DNA of 39,370 bases, taken from a virus. Positions 26,977-35,679 of this stretch are shown one piece after another. Numbering within the stretch: the first letter of the stretch is position 1; the number at the start of each line of letters is the position of its first letter. The notes below the pieces were generated by a model. The model was given only the letters and a program-made list of their open reading frames with translations, ran no database searches and was not told where the DNA came from. The translations under genes were made by a program, and so were the position numbers. Where the stretch lies: positions 1 through 39,370 of IMG/VR virus record IMGVR_UViG_3300028400_000205; one strand, given 5' to 3'.

Positions 26977-29900
26977 TTACTCTACCTTAGCTTGTATATT
27001 TTCAGATGTAAGTGAATCGATAATATCAATATCATCAACCGTTGCAGCACTTACAAAAATTTCATATGGTGCCGATTTAATCTCGTATAAATCACCAAAA
27101 ACTTTTGTTGGATCTTTTGGTACTATAATAATAGATCCAACTAAATCACCCAATTTAGAATGCAAATATGCACTTAATTCTGAGAAATAGAAAGTATCTC
27201 CAAAATCCCAATTTTCGATATCGAAATAATTGTTTATTTCCGAAATAATTCGACTTTTAATCTCACTATCACTTGCTACACTATTATTTGGTCGAACTAC
27301 TCTAATATAAGCCTGTAAACTTTCTTCAGCCTTCTTGCCAAATAACGGTTTAAATTTTACACTACTTAAAACAATATTATCTGATACCATTTTTTTGTTT
27401 TGTAATTCTTCGTATTGAACCTGAAGTTGATCTGTTGTCGGAGCTTCGGGTTCTTTAATGGTACCAGTATTATCTCTGATATATCTAATATAAGCATCAT
27501 AATAACTCGATGTTACAACGTAAATATCAATGATATTAGTTACACTTGGGTTAATTCTTCTTGTTTCTGGGCTATTATGTTTATATTGAAAATGTAATTT
27601 ATCTCGTCCAATTTTAGCTATAAAATCATCACGTTCTACTAAATTTCTATTATCATTTTCGTAAACTAATTCAAAGAATTTTTTATCTTCATAGGCGTAA
27701 AAAATTTGTCCTATTAAGAATTCTGTTTTTATAATAGCAATATCACCTTCGGTCGCATAATCATCAATAATTGTATCTGATGGAATCGGCAAATATCTTT
27801 CTAAGTTGTCAAAATCGACTGTACGTTGGAAATAAACAGTTTTTGATGATCCGATACCTGTTTCATCAACTAGTTTTTCAAAATAATCTGGGTCGTCGGC
27901 GATACCATCATTATCACTATCAACAAAACTAATTTCGACATGATAATCATTAACGAATCCGTCAGATTCGACTGTTTGACCAATAATATCAACTATGATA
28001 TCTTGACTTAGCGGTTCATTTGAACCATCTGGTTTACTATTTGTTTTTAATATTCTAATGAAATCATTAATTACTTTTCCTGTTTTTGGATCAAATATTT
28101 TTTGATTTTCATCAAAGAAAAATCTTGTTTCGAGAATACTTGCAAAATAATAGTGCAATGCTCGTCCAGTAACAATATAACCTGATGGTGTTGATATAAA
28201 TTTAACTAACCAACTTGAATCTTCATTTGTACTTGACATTGATCGTGCGTTATCAAGACTGAATTCACCGTTAATATCTAAATTATTAGATGTTATCAAA
28301 TACCATTCGTTTGTTAAATGATCGTATCCGATGCCAAAATCTCTCGATAATTCAATTTGTTCGAGCATTTCTTGCTCAATTGATACTGGCAGATCTGAAT
28401 TAAACAAAGGAATAATTTCAACAGGTATTGCACCAGTTGGAACAAAATTATTGATCTCTACCGGACCTTTTGTTCCTGGGGGTTCTGTAGCAATACTACC
28501 ATTTTTTGTTCCTTCGTTTTCAACATCTATAATAGTTGCCCAAATTTCCAACTTGTCGCCTGCTGATAATGATGTACCGGCCACCAACTTATTATTCTCA
28601 TTGAAATGAGTTCCTGGCGGTGCCACGAATTTTACTAAAGCACCAGGAATTAAGTATTGTCTATTATCATTAACATAAGGCCCAATTGCTTTAGCATTAC
28701 CGGCACTATCACTGAACCAGCCGGTAGTTTTGTTTGTTATAACTGTATTTTGAACCCAAGACAAATCTAAATTGGATAAATCAATTCTACTGAACTTGTC
28801 GTAGTAATATTGAATAGTACTTCTTGCTGCTAATAAAGGCTCGACTTGATTTTTTATTACTAAAACAATGTCATTTTTATCATTAAATGTAAATCTAAAT
28901 GATTTTTCGTTGCTATCTTTATAAATTAAGCCGTCGCTACCGTATGTATTAATACTTGAATAACGTCCGGTTGGGTCAACAAGATCAAGATAACGACTTG
29001 CACCGATGTTTGTTCGGTTAATTGCCTTGCTTTTTATAATACTACTATAACTAGCATAAGGAAAATTATTGTAATCTTCACCGTTAGCCATTCGATTTTG
29101 TGTGTAAAAACGAGGCGGCGCACGTCTTTTTATTTCTTCGATATCTTCGCTTGCTTTTGCGTTTGAAACTGGCTGTGTTAATGATAAAGTAAAGGTAATT
29201 GTTTCTGTTCTGCCTTCGCGACTAATATAAGGCAATGCTACATTTATATTCTGTATTTCTTCTGGGTTTATTACATATTCAAGCCCGTTGCTTTCGCGAA
29301 GGTATGCACGAAAATCGCCAACAGGAATAGTACTAAAAACTCCGTCACCGAAATTTAAAGTAACCTGATCATTGTTTCTACTTGATACACTAAAAAATTT
29401 TCTTTCTTCAATATCTAATTGTGTATTATTTGCAGCATATATATTTTCTACTTTTGACCATTCTTCAAATCGACCACTAGTAATATTAAAAAGCCACACA
29501 TCTGTATTATTGACACCAACGGTATCGAGTTCTATAGATCTGTTTGCAATTTTTTCAACAAATGAAAAATCTTCGTTTCTAAGTGTTCCTTGCTTAAAAT
29601 AGAAAAAGTATCCAGTATTTGAACTTGCGAATCCTTGTCCGTCATTGCGATATAAAATATTTAAAGGACCATTATCACGTGGTGCTGGTTCAAAAATATT
29701 ATTCTTGCCAACTGATGTTCCATTTACTATTTCAAAATCCATTGCTATTCCATCAACGGTAGCTTCAAATGGAACAATCGGCAAAAATCCTGGAACAACA
29801 CTCAATTCGTATTCATCTGTTTTAACGCCAACAATTTCAGCAGAATGTCCTGGTTGTCCTATTTTTTGGCTATCTATTAATGCAGCATTTAATATCGCTG

Positions 29901-30369
29901 TGAATTGTTCTTGCCAATCATCGTTGGTCTTGTCGTTCCAACGAATAGTAATATTACTTAAATCATTTTTATTGTAATCAATAACATGTTCAGTGGTACT
30001 TATGCCGGTTACTTTTAAATAACCACTGGCTGCTTCATTTCTTTTTGCTACGTAACTTATAAGTGAAGTTAGATTATTGACACTATCTCTTCTTTGGGCT
30101 GTGTCAAGGAAGTTTTCTCTGGTGTTCAAATCATTACGAAATGCTAAAGATTGGCCCATGAATGCAATAACATTTAAAAGAGCAATATACTCTGAACTCT
30201 CAATAAAATCATTGAAAGTTTCTGGATGATGCTGTCTTAGATAGTCAATAAATGTTTTGCGTAATGTTTCAAAATTGTAACTTTGGAAATCAGCTTCTTT
30301 ATAAGTCTTGTATAGACGCTTCCAATCTTCTGTTCCAAAAATTGCTGTTTGTCTTGATGTTTTAGCCAT
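26977..30369 (-). CDS. 6: Baseplate wedge subunit gp6 (Baseplate J-like), enlarged
   Basis: The N-terminal 120 residues are diagnostic of T4 gp6: FGTEDWKRLYKTYKEADF, LRQHHPETFNDFIESSEYIALLNVIAFMGQ and NLNTREN/AQRRDSV-type motifs. In T4, gp6 forms the wedge dimer that holds the baseplate ring around the hub. At 1130 aa this copy is much longer than T4 gp6 (660 aa); the extra length lies mainly in the middle and second half, with SFVDSDNDGIADDPDYFE near residue 815. The C-terminal part (SSVKFKPLFGKKAEESLQAYIRVVRP and a WDFGDTFYFSELSAYLHSKLGD block) is the conserved Baseplate-J-like end. The gene has its own late promoter. It lies between gp25 and the giant protein, as expected for wedge components. 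Confidence 0.93.
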   Translation of the reverse strand: MAKTSRQTAIFGTEDWKRLYKTYKEADFQSYNFETLRKTFIDYLRQHHPETFNDFIESSEYIALLNVIAFMGQSLAFRNDLNTRENFLDTAQRRDSVNNLTSLISYVAKRNEAASGYLKVTGISTTEHVIDYNKNDLSNITIRWNDKTNDDWQEQFTAILNAALIDSQKIGQPGHSAEIVGVKTDEYELSVVPGFLPIVPFEATVDGIAMDFEIVNGTSVGKNNIFEPAPRDNGPLNILYRNDGQGFASSNTGYFFYFKQGTLRNEDFSFVEKIANRSIELDTVGVNNTDVWLFNITSGRFEEWSKVENIYAANNTQLDIEERKFFSVSSRNNDQVTLNFGDGVFSTIPVGDFRAYLRESNGLEYVINPEEIQNINVALPYISREGRTETITFTLSLTQPVSNAKASEDIEEIKRRAPPRFYTQNRMANGEDYNNFPYASYSSIIKSKAINRTNIGASRYLDLVDPTGRYSSINTYGSDGLIYKDSNEKSFRFTFNDKNDIVLVIKNQVEPLLAARSTIQYYYDKFSRIDLSNLDLSWVQNTVITNKTTGWFSDSAGNAKAIGPYVNDNRQYLIPGALVKFVAPPGTHFNENNKLVAGTSLSAGDKLEIWATIIDVENEGTKNGSIATEPPGTKGPVEINNFVPTGAIPVEIIPLFNSDLPVSIEQEMLEQIELSRDFGIGYDHLTNEWYLITSNNLDINGEFSLDNARSMSSTNEDSSWLVKFISTPSGYIVTGRALHYYFASILETRFFFDENQKIFDPKTGKVINDFIRILKTNSKPDGSNEPLSQDIIVDIIGQTVESDGFVNDYHVEISFVDSDNDGIADDPDYFEKLVDETGIGSSKTVYFQRTVDFDNLERYLPIPSDTIIDDYATEGDIAIIKTEFLIGQIFYAYEDKKFFELVYENDNRNLVERDDFIAKIGRDKLHFQYKHNSPETRRINPSVTNIIDIYVVTSSYYDAYIRYIRDNTGTIKEPEAPTTDQLQVQYEELQNKKMVSDNIVLSSVKFKPLFGKKAEESLQAYIRVVRPNNSVASDSEIKSRIISEINNYFDIENWDFGDTFYFSELSAYLHSKLGDLVGSIIIVPKDPTKVFGDLYEIKSAPYEIFVSAATVDDIDIIDSLTSENIQAKVE

Positions 30370-30392
30370 TCTTTAACAATCTCTCTTTTACT

Positions 30393-30400
30393 TATTTATG
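30393..30400 (-). promoter_or_regulatory. T4-type late promoter CATAAATA before gp6
   Basis: CATAAATA on the minus strand in the 52-nt gap between gp25 and gp6, with 23 nt between it and the gp6 ATG. Same octamer and same spacing as upstream of the tail-tube cap gene. Confidence 0.7.
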
Positions 30401-30421
30401 GAGATTTATTAACGGCGTATA

Positions 30422-30796
30422 TTATATAATCGTTGCAGTTTGTTGATCTTCGAGGAATCGAATATAGAAAGTTTCGATATTTTGCGCCGGATCAATACTA
30501 ATAGAAATTTCTGCGGTGATGGTATTATTATCAGAAACAACTTCTAGGTTGTGTAATTCAATTCTTATATCTTTATCAATTATACGAATTATTTCTGATT
30601 TAATTTTTTCAGTGGTAAACTCATCATTTGGATCAAAAATGTAATCCCAGATTTGTGAGCCAACCTCGGGCCGCCCGGGCATTTCACCTGAACGAATGGT
30701 TAACGCATTAAGTAAATCTCTTTTAACTAAATCAATATCTGTTAAGGTAAATTTTTTATATTGATCTATTGTATTAAAACCCTTAAATGTTGGCAT
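30422..30796 (-). CDS. 25: Baseplate wedge subunit gp25
   Basis: At 124 aa it has the size and pattern of gp25 (GPW/gp25 family), the small wedge protein that contacts gp6 and the sheath at the core of the wedge. Visible signs: LTDIDLVKRDLLNALTIRSGEMPGRPEVGS, then WDYIFDPNDEFT and the alternating IRIELHNLEVVSDNNTITAEISIS strands; RxGExPxxPxxG is the family hallmark. It starts through a TAATG overlap with the 244-aa gene. It is often called lysozyme-like from fold similarity, but no catalytic residues are expected. Confidence 0.95.
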   Translation of the reverse strand: MPTFKGFNTIDQYKKFTLTDIDLVKRDLLNALTIRSGEMPGRPEVGSQIWDYIFDPNDEFTTEKIKSEIIRIIDKDIRIELHNLEVVSDNNTITAEISISIDPAQNIETFYIRFLEDQQTATII

Positions 30797-31530
30797 TAAA
30801 ATAAATCCTCTGGTTTTATTGTTGTTGATTTGATAATTTCTTTTGTTGAAAATTTAATTCTTTTACTACCGATAATTTTATTAATTTCGCTATCAATATC
30901 CGATAAATCTACTGTTCCTTTAGAAAAAGTAGGTGTAATTACTGTACCGCCGCCAATTCCTTGTATTTGTTGTAGAGTGTCAGCAGCCTTAGTATTTACT
31001 AGATTAATGCTATATTTGGTCGACTCTTTAATAGTATTCATTTCAGAATTTATTTCATCAGAAGCTGTGCCATCGACCCATTTATTCAAATCATCCGGGT
31101 TAAATTTTAATGACCCAATGGCTAATGTTGAAATTATATCCGATGTAGCTTCTGTTAATATTATTCCTAGACTAGTTAACAATATTATTTTTTGTTTCAG
31201 AATTTGTGTTGCAATTTCAGACTGAATTTTTTCATTTAACAAATCATCGAAATTATAAATTTGATTTTTACCTGTGTAAATTGACGGATCATGCCACACT
31301 AATTCTGTAATTAAAATATTTTTCTTTATAAAACCAATATCTTGCAAATGTTGAATTTGCAGCCCATATTTTCCAAATCCTTTGTCGGTGATCTCATCAA
31401 TAGACTGTTGAGTTAACTTAGACAAAGTAGTTAGAACCCCAATTGTTTCATCATGAGAAAGTCCTGGCAATACATCAATTGCACCAGCAATTAACCCTTC
31501 ACTAACAATATCTTCAATTTTTACTATCAT
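30796..31530 (-). CDS. 244-aa virion-associated protein with a phage peptidoglycan-binding-like motif
   Basis: I do not recognise a T4 orthologue. Residues ~50-110 show the pattern GxGKYGLQxxxLxxxGFIK...YTGKNQIYNFDDLLN, which resembles a segment seen in several phage tail-tip or hub proteins, sometimes annotated as peptidoglycan binding. The middle (ILLTSLGIILTEATSDIISTLAIG) is hydrophobic but reads more like buried helices than a secure membrane segment. The C-terminal third has a GIGGGTVITPTFSKGTVDLSDID stretch. The gene overlaps the gp5 end by 17 nt and gp25 by one base, so it is probably made together with hub and wedge. A hub-associated or wall-contacting role is inference. Confidence 0.6.
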   Translation of the reverse strand: MIVKIEDIVSEGLIAGAIDVLPGLSHDETIGVLTTLSKLTQQSIDEITDKGFGKYGLQIQHLQDIGFIKKNILITELVWHDPSIYTGKNQIYNFDDLLNEKIQSEIATQILKQKIILLTSLGIILTEATSDIISTLAIGSLKFNPDDLNKWVDGTASDEINSEMNTIKESTKYSINLVNTKAADTLQQIQGIGGGTVITPTFSKGTVDLSDIDSEINKIIGSKRIKFSTKEIIKSTTIKPEDLF

Positions 31531-32965
31531 ATGGTTTCACATTCTCTATTCCGGTACCATGACCATCCCACGGTTCATGTGTAGTAACTCTTGACGCAAT
31601 ACTCTTTATTTTATTAGGTTCAAGCTCCCATCCTTTTACTGTACTTTTTACTGTATCTGGAAAACTATTTTTGTTTAATGCCTTGGGTGCTGTTACAGAT
31701 GATGCCGATCCATTGTTTAACCCAATAGTCGAACCTTTAATTTCGGTGTGCCCGCCAGATTTATAAGAAGCTGAGCTTGAAACATCAATTGCTAATGTTC
31801 CATCACTTTTAATACCAACAGTTGATTTACTGTAAGCAGTTAATTTTTTCTTCCCCGTTAAATCTAAATTTTCGTCTGCTTCAACAATAACATTTTTCTT
31901 TGCAAACATTTTAATATTTTCTTCTGCGTGCATATTGATATTTTTGTCTGAATGTATATTAAAATCGCCACGAGTTCTCATATTGATGCTATTAGCAGCA
32001 AAAATATCAATTGTTCCTTCGGCACCTAATTCAATCCAGGTATTACCGTTTGCGTGTAAAATATAAATTGATTCACCGTCATCTGACATTGTAATTTGAT
32101 GACCTGAAGATGTACGAATACGCACTAAATTATTCTCACCCGAGATATCTCCGTCGTCCATAACAAAAGTATGTCCACCTTTTCGGGCTTGAACAGTAAT
32201 ATCAACTTCTTCGCCGGCATCAATTTTTTGTTTTAGTTCGTTATCTTGGATGCCAGAAGAATAAACTGGTCTGCCGGGTGTACTAATACCAAATACACTC
32301 GATGGACTTTCTCTTTGAGCACTTGAACTAATGGGGCCTCTTATTGGATCAGTAATGATTCCTTGCTTCCACATTTGACTTGCAACAATTGCGTGTATTG
32401 GTCGTTTTGCTGCGGTAAAACCTGGATCATTAATTGATTCTCTTTTCTTGTCAATTTCAATTACAGGTACCCTTGATGCGTGAGAAAATTTTTCTGTTTG
32501 TGCATCGTTATCAAATTTAACCTGGTCTATTTTTTTAGCACCAATAGCAGGTAACATTTGATTCATTTGTGGTTCTGGAATAAAACCAATATAAAAACCT
32601 TTGTTTGGATCACCTTCTGCAAAAACTACCAATACCTTCGTTCCGACATCCGGAGTATTCATCCACATTCCATAGGCGTGACCATTTTCTTCAAAATGAC
32701 TTTCGGGTACTCCTTTAACTAATCCATGAGGTGTAACACCATAATATGGCGAAAGATAACTCACTGTAAACCAAGTTGATTCGTCATATTTTTGTGACAC
32801 GTCACCAAAACTTTCAACCCAAACTCTAATTCGTCCTTGACGAGCTGGATCAACTGTACTCATGATTTCAGCAACAAATGGACCTGTATGACCTAAGGTT
32901 CCTTCTCTATCAAGCCTAAAATTATTATCTGGATTTATATTAAAACTATCGTTAATTTGTGACAT
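31514..32965 (-). CDS. 5: Baseplate hub/tail spike gp5 (OB-fold plus beta-helix, no lysozyme domain seen)
   Basis: The N-terminal OB-fold (residues ~25-135) has GPFVAEIMSTVDPARQGRIRVWVE, ESTWFTVSYLSPYYG and GTKVLVVFAEGDPNKGFYIGFI, the gp5/VgrG pattern. From about residue 265 it passes into a repetitive beta-helix spike: GHTFVMDDGD, SGHQITMSDDGE, then short repeats INMRTRGDFNIHSDKNINMHAEENIKMFA and on. T4 gp5 has a T4-lysozyme-like domain between these parts; here the ~110-130 residues between them show no lysozyme motif. The C-terminus carries THEPWDGHGTG, which I recall from marine-phage gp5 proteins. Shine-Dalgarno AAGGT 7 nt before ATG. Role: membrane-puncturing spike at the hub centre. 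Confidence 0.88.
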   Translation of the reverse strand: MSQINDSFNINPDNNFRLDREGTLGHTGPFVAEIMSTVDPARQGRIRVWVESFGDVSQKYDESTWFTVSYLSPYYGVTPHGLVKGVPESHFEENGHAYGMWMNTPDVGTKVLVVFAEGDPNKGFYIGFIPEPQMNQMLPAIGAKKIDQVKFDNDAQTEKFSHASRVPVIEIDKKRESINDPGFTAAKRPIHAIVASQMWKQGIITDPIRGPISSSAQRESPSSVFGISTPGRPVYSSGIQDNELKQKIDAGEEVDITVQARKGGHTFVMDDGDISGENNLVRIRTSSGHQITMSDDGESIYILHANGNTWIELGAEGTIDIFAANSINMRTRGDFNIHSDKNINMHAEENIKMFAKKNVIVEADENLDLTGKKKLTAYSKSTVGIKSDGTLAIDVSSSASYKSGGHTEIKGSTIGLNNGSASSVTAPKALNKNSFPDTVKSTVKGWELEPNKIKSIASRVTTHEPWDGHGTGIENVKPYDSKN

Positions 32966-32974
32966 ATCTATACC

Positions 32975-35380
32975 TTATTTGCATTGATTTTTTGGGTTTG
33001 CTTTTGGAGTATCGCTTTCAACTGTTGATTTTGCTTTTTTAACAATTTCGCATCCTGGAGGCAAAGTTTTTATTTCTCGTCGATTTGTTGGCATAGGAGA
33101 TTCGCAACCAGCCTCAGTTTGTTGATTATCTTTTTCAACTCCGGTAATACATTTTTCTGGAATAAACATCAAGTTCCCTTCGAGTTTCTGAACAAATTTA
33201 CCATCACTGAATTGAGAAATAATAGTATTAGCTCTATATACATAGCTATATTGCGAAACACCACCAGATAAAGCTCCGTATGGGTCTTTTTTATTTTTTT
33301 GTGTTACATCTGCTACACCAGTTTCAAGATCATAATCGACAACTACATTAAAATTTATTGCAAAATAAACTTCAGCGGTGTCGTAATTTATCGATCCATC
33401 TGGTAGAAATCTTTTGTATTTTGGATTTTCAACAGCAGCATCATAAAATAATTCACTTTGTGCTATCCATTCTGGATCACCAACTATGTCGATAGTTGCT
33501 AATGCTTGATCTGCTGGCGAATACAATTCGCTTGCAGCATTTGCTGCTGGGTCAGCAGCATTACGATCACCACCTAAATTAGATTGTGTCGGTGAACTAC
33601 GATAAGCATATATGCTTCTGGCATTAGCGGTTTGGATTTCCGGTTTTGAAGGATTTGGTGAATATCTATTACCAAACGTAGTGTAATATAAAAAGTTAAA
33701 ATCTTGTCTAAAACTTAATACCTCAGTATTTCTTCCTGTAAACCAATAATTATATTCTTTGTGCGGAAAGTAACATTCATTCTGTGGAGCAAATTCTAAA
33801 GAACTTAAACTTTTTATTTCTTGTTTTCTGATTTTATAGGTAATTTTATATGCCCATTGATTTCGAATATTATCAAAACCTAAAATTTCAATTTTTGTGC
33901 GGATTTTGAACCAATTGAGTGGTCCAGGATTTTTTTTCTTAAATTCTTTTATTTCGTTTGTTGCAGGATCATATACTGCGTCATACTGATTTGAAATATA
34001 TTTGCTGGTTCTAATTACTAAATCTAAAAATCGAATAATTTTTATTCCGGCATTTATAGAAAAAGTTTTTGTCTTAATAGCATTTTGGTAATCTTCGACT
34101 CGTGCCTTTAATTCATCTAATGGATTACTATCATTAGTCATACCTGTTCTTTCAACAACAATTGATCCAGGAGCAACCAATTCAGCTTCGGCTATTTCGT
34201 CATCTATATCAATTTCGTACACATCAGCTAAAGATTGTTTATTACATTTAACTTGTTTTTCTTGCCATTTGTTTAATGCATCTACAAGCCCAACACTAAC
34301 AATTGATTTTTCTTTGAGTTTACTTTTTCCGTTAATTAAATCTTTTAGTTTTTGTCCTTGGAGCCCGATATTGAACGGAATAATACCATGTATTTGATCA
34401 TTTGCTATATGTGATTGTGGTGTTACTGCCGTACATAAATACTTAATCCCTGTTTCCTCAAGAGTAAATTTAATATCTGTAAATATAAAAGGAATCCATT
34501 TTTCAGCAAAAGCATTTTCATCTGAATTTTCGGATTCTTTTCCTCTAAGTTGATTTCCATCTTCATCATAACCGTAAAATCTAATTACCATCAAATAATG
34601 TTGATTTAAAAATGTTGCTGGTGAATCAACTCCTAATTCTTTATTATATTCAATAATTGCATTATAAAGACTTTCAAGAAAAGTAATACCCATTGGCTCG
34701 GTGATACTAAAGTTAAGTTCATAACTATTATGTGACATTCCAACAGATGTGCCGCTAATTAAACTTTTTAGTTGTACTTCATTAATATAAAAATCATTAT
34801 TAAAATGTTTACTTCTAATTGCACCAAAATTGGCGGTAGGTGACCCGGTATCGTTAATACCACCACTTTGCATTAATAAATGCAAACCTTTAACACTTTT
34901 AGTACCTGTGTTTATGAATTTTTTATAGTGCTCAGCCGATAACGTATAGATAGAAATATTATACGTCATGTTATTAAATTTAAGTAACGGATTTGGTCGA
35001 GGTTTAAAATTTTCTAAATCTATCTTTTTTAGAGAAATTGGCTTTAATGACCTTGTTATTTGTTTTGGTTTTGATTTTGGTTTTGGATTTACTACCGTTT
35101 CAGGTTCTGTTTCAGCACATTTAGCATTACTTATTTTTGCCAATCTTTTAATTTGATCTGGATCTTTTGCTTCGATAAATTTACGTAATGCTTCATTATA
35201 TTCTGGTGTACCAACAGTTCCTTCAGGTCCTTTAGTAAAGGGATTTGCTGCATCATAATATAATCCATAAACAGTTAACCAATATGCAAACGGAGAAACC
35301 ACTCCGCCATTCATAGTATATTGGGTATCGTCAAGATTTAAATCTCGATAATCAAAAATGTATTCTGGACATACCGCCAT
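32975..35380 (-). CDS. 801-aa baseplate hub candidate/structural protein
   Basis: A large soluble protein between gp53 and gp5. It begins MAVCPEYIFDYRDLN, has a Lys/Pro-rich linker at residues ~95-125 (PKPKSKPKQITRSLKP), then mixed alpha/beta sequence (MTYNISIYTLSAEHYKKF; EPMGITFLESLYNAIIEYNKELG; LMVIRFYGYDEDG; WIPFIFTDIKFTLEETGIKYLCTAV). T4 gp5 needs gp27 as hub partner; no gp27 is otherwise present here, and the position just before gp5 makes this the best candidate for the gp27 role. No gp27 sequence motif can be shown by eye. The last 60 residues are Cys- and Lys-rich. It starts through a TAATG overlap with gp53. Confidence 0.75.
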   Translation of the reverse strand: MAVCPEYIFDYRDLNLDDTQYTMNGGVVSPFAYWLTVYGLYYDAANPFTKGPEGTVGTPEYNEALRKFIEAKDPDQIKRLAKISNAKCAETEPETVVNPKPKSKPKQITRSLKPISLKKIDLENFKPRPNPLLKFNNMTYNISIYTLSAEHYKKFINTGTKSVKGLHLLMQSGGINDTGSPTANFGAIRSKHFNNDFYINEVQLKSLISGTSVGMSHNSYELNFSITEPMGITFLESLYNAIIEYNKELGVDSPATFLNQHYLMVIRFYGYDEDGNQLRGKESENSDENAFAEKWIPFIFTDIKFTLEETGIKYLCTAVTPQSHIANDQIHGIIPFNIGLQGQKLKDLINGKSKLKEKSIVSVGLVDALNKWQEKQVKCNKQSLADVYEIDIDDEIAEAELVAPGSIVVERTGMTNDSNPLDELKARVEDYQNAIKTKTFSINAGIKIIRFLDLVIRTSKYISNQYDAVYDPATNEIKEFKKKNPGPLNWFKIRTKIEILGFDNIRNQWAYKITYKIRKQEIKSLSSLEFAPQNECYFPHKEYNYWFTGRNTEVLSFRQDFNFLYYTTFGNRYSPNPSKPEIQTANARSIYAYRSSPTQSNLGGDRNAADPAANAASELYSPADQALATIDIVGDPEWIAQSELFYDAAVENPKYKRFLPDGSINYDTAEVYFAINFNVVVDYDLETGVADVTQKNKKDPYGALSGGVSQYSYVYRANTIISQFSDGKFVQKLEGNLMFIPEKCITGVEKDNQQTEAGCESPMPTNRREIKTLPPGCEIVKKAKSTVESDTPKANPKNQCK

Positions 35381-35679
35381 TAAAATCCTAATGCCTCTTT
35401 AAGTGTTTCTAATTTTGGTATATAAATCATGGTTCCGTTCGTAAAATCACCTAATGGATTTTTTAAAATATCTGGATTTCGTTGAGCAAATACCCACCAT
35501 AATTCAGCATCACCATATAAATCATATGCTAATAAATCTGGTCTTAAATTATAGGTATCGTTTATTACTACCAATTCATCATCTTCATTAAATGGTATTG
35601 GTCTATCAACCATTAAATCAAGATAAAATTCTGTTATCGGTGTATCTGCATAAGCACTTTTTTTTGAATATTCTGCCAT
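35380..35679 (-). CDS. 53: Baseplate wedge subunit gp53 (short form)
   Basis: 99 aa. The hallmark of gp53 is clear: DTYNLRPDLLAYDLYGDAELWW followed by VFAQRNPD and a TMIYIPKL end, a LysM-like core. T4 gp53 is 196 aa, so this is the core domain without the extra half. gp53 binds wedges to each other around the hub. Start: ATG at 35679, sharing a base with the TAA of the cap gene (TAATG); the TTG six bases upstream is possible but less likely. It overlaps the next gene in the same way. Confidence 0.92.
   Translation of the reverse strand: MAEYSKKSAYADTPITEFYLDLMVDRPIPFNEDDELVVINDTYNLRPDLLAYDLYGDAELWWVFAQRNPDILKNPLGDFTNGTMIYIPKLETLKEALGF

Noticed and set aside
30830-31225. 131-codon open frame on the plus strand
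   Set aside because: Antisense to the well-supported 244-aa gene, with no ribosome site or promoter; one of many shadow frames in AT-rich coding DNA.
31115-31225. Possible membrane helix in the 244-aa protein (ILLTSLGIILTEATSD)
   Set aside because: Interrupted by charged residues and too short for a secure transmembrane segment.
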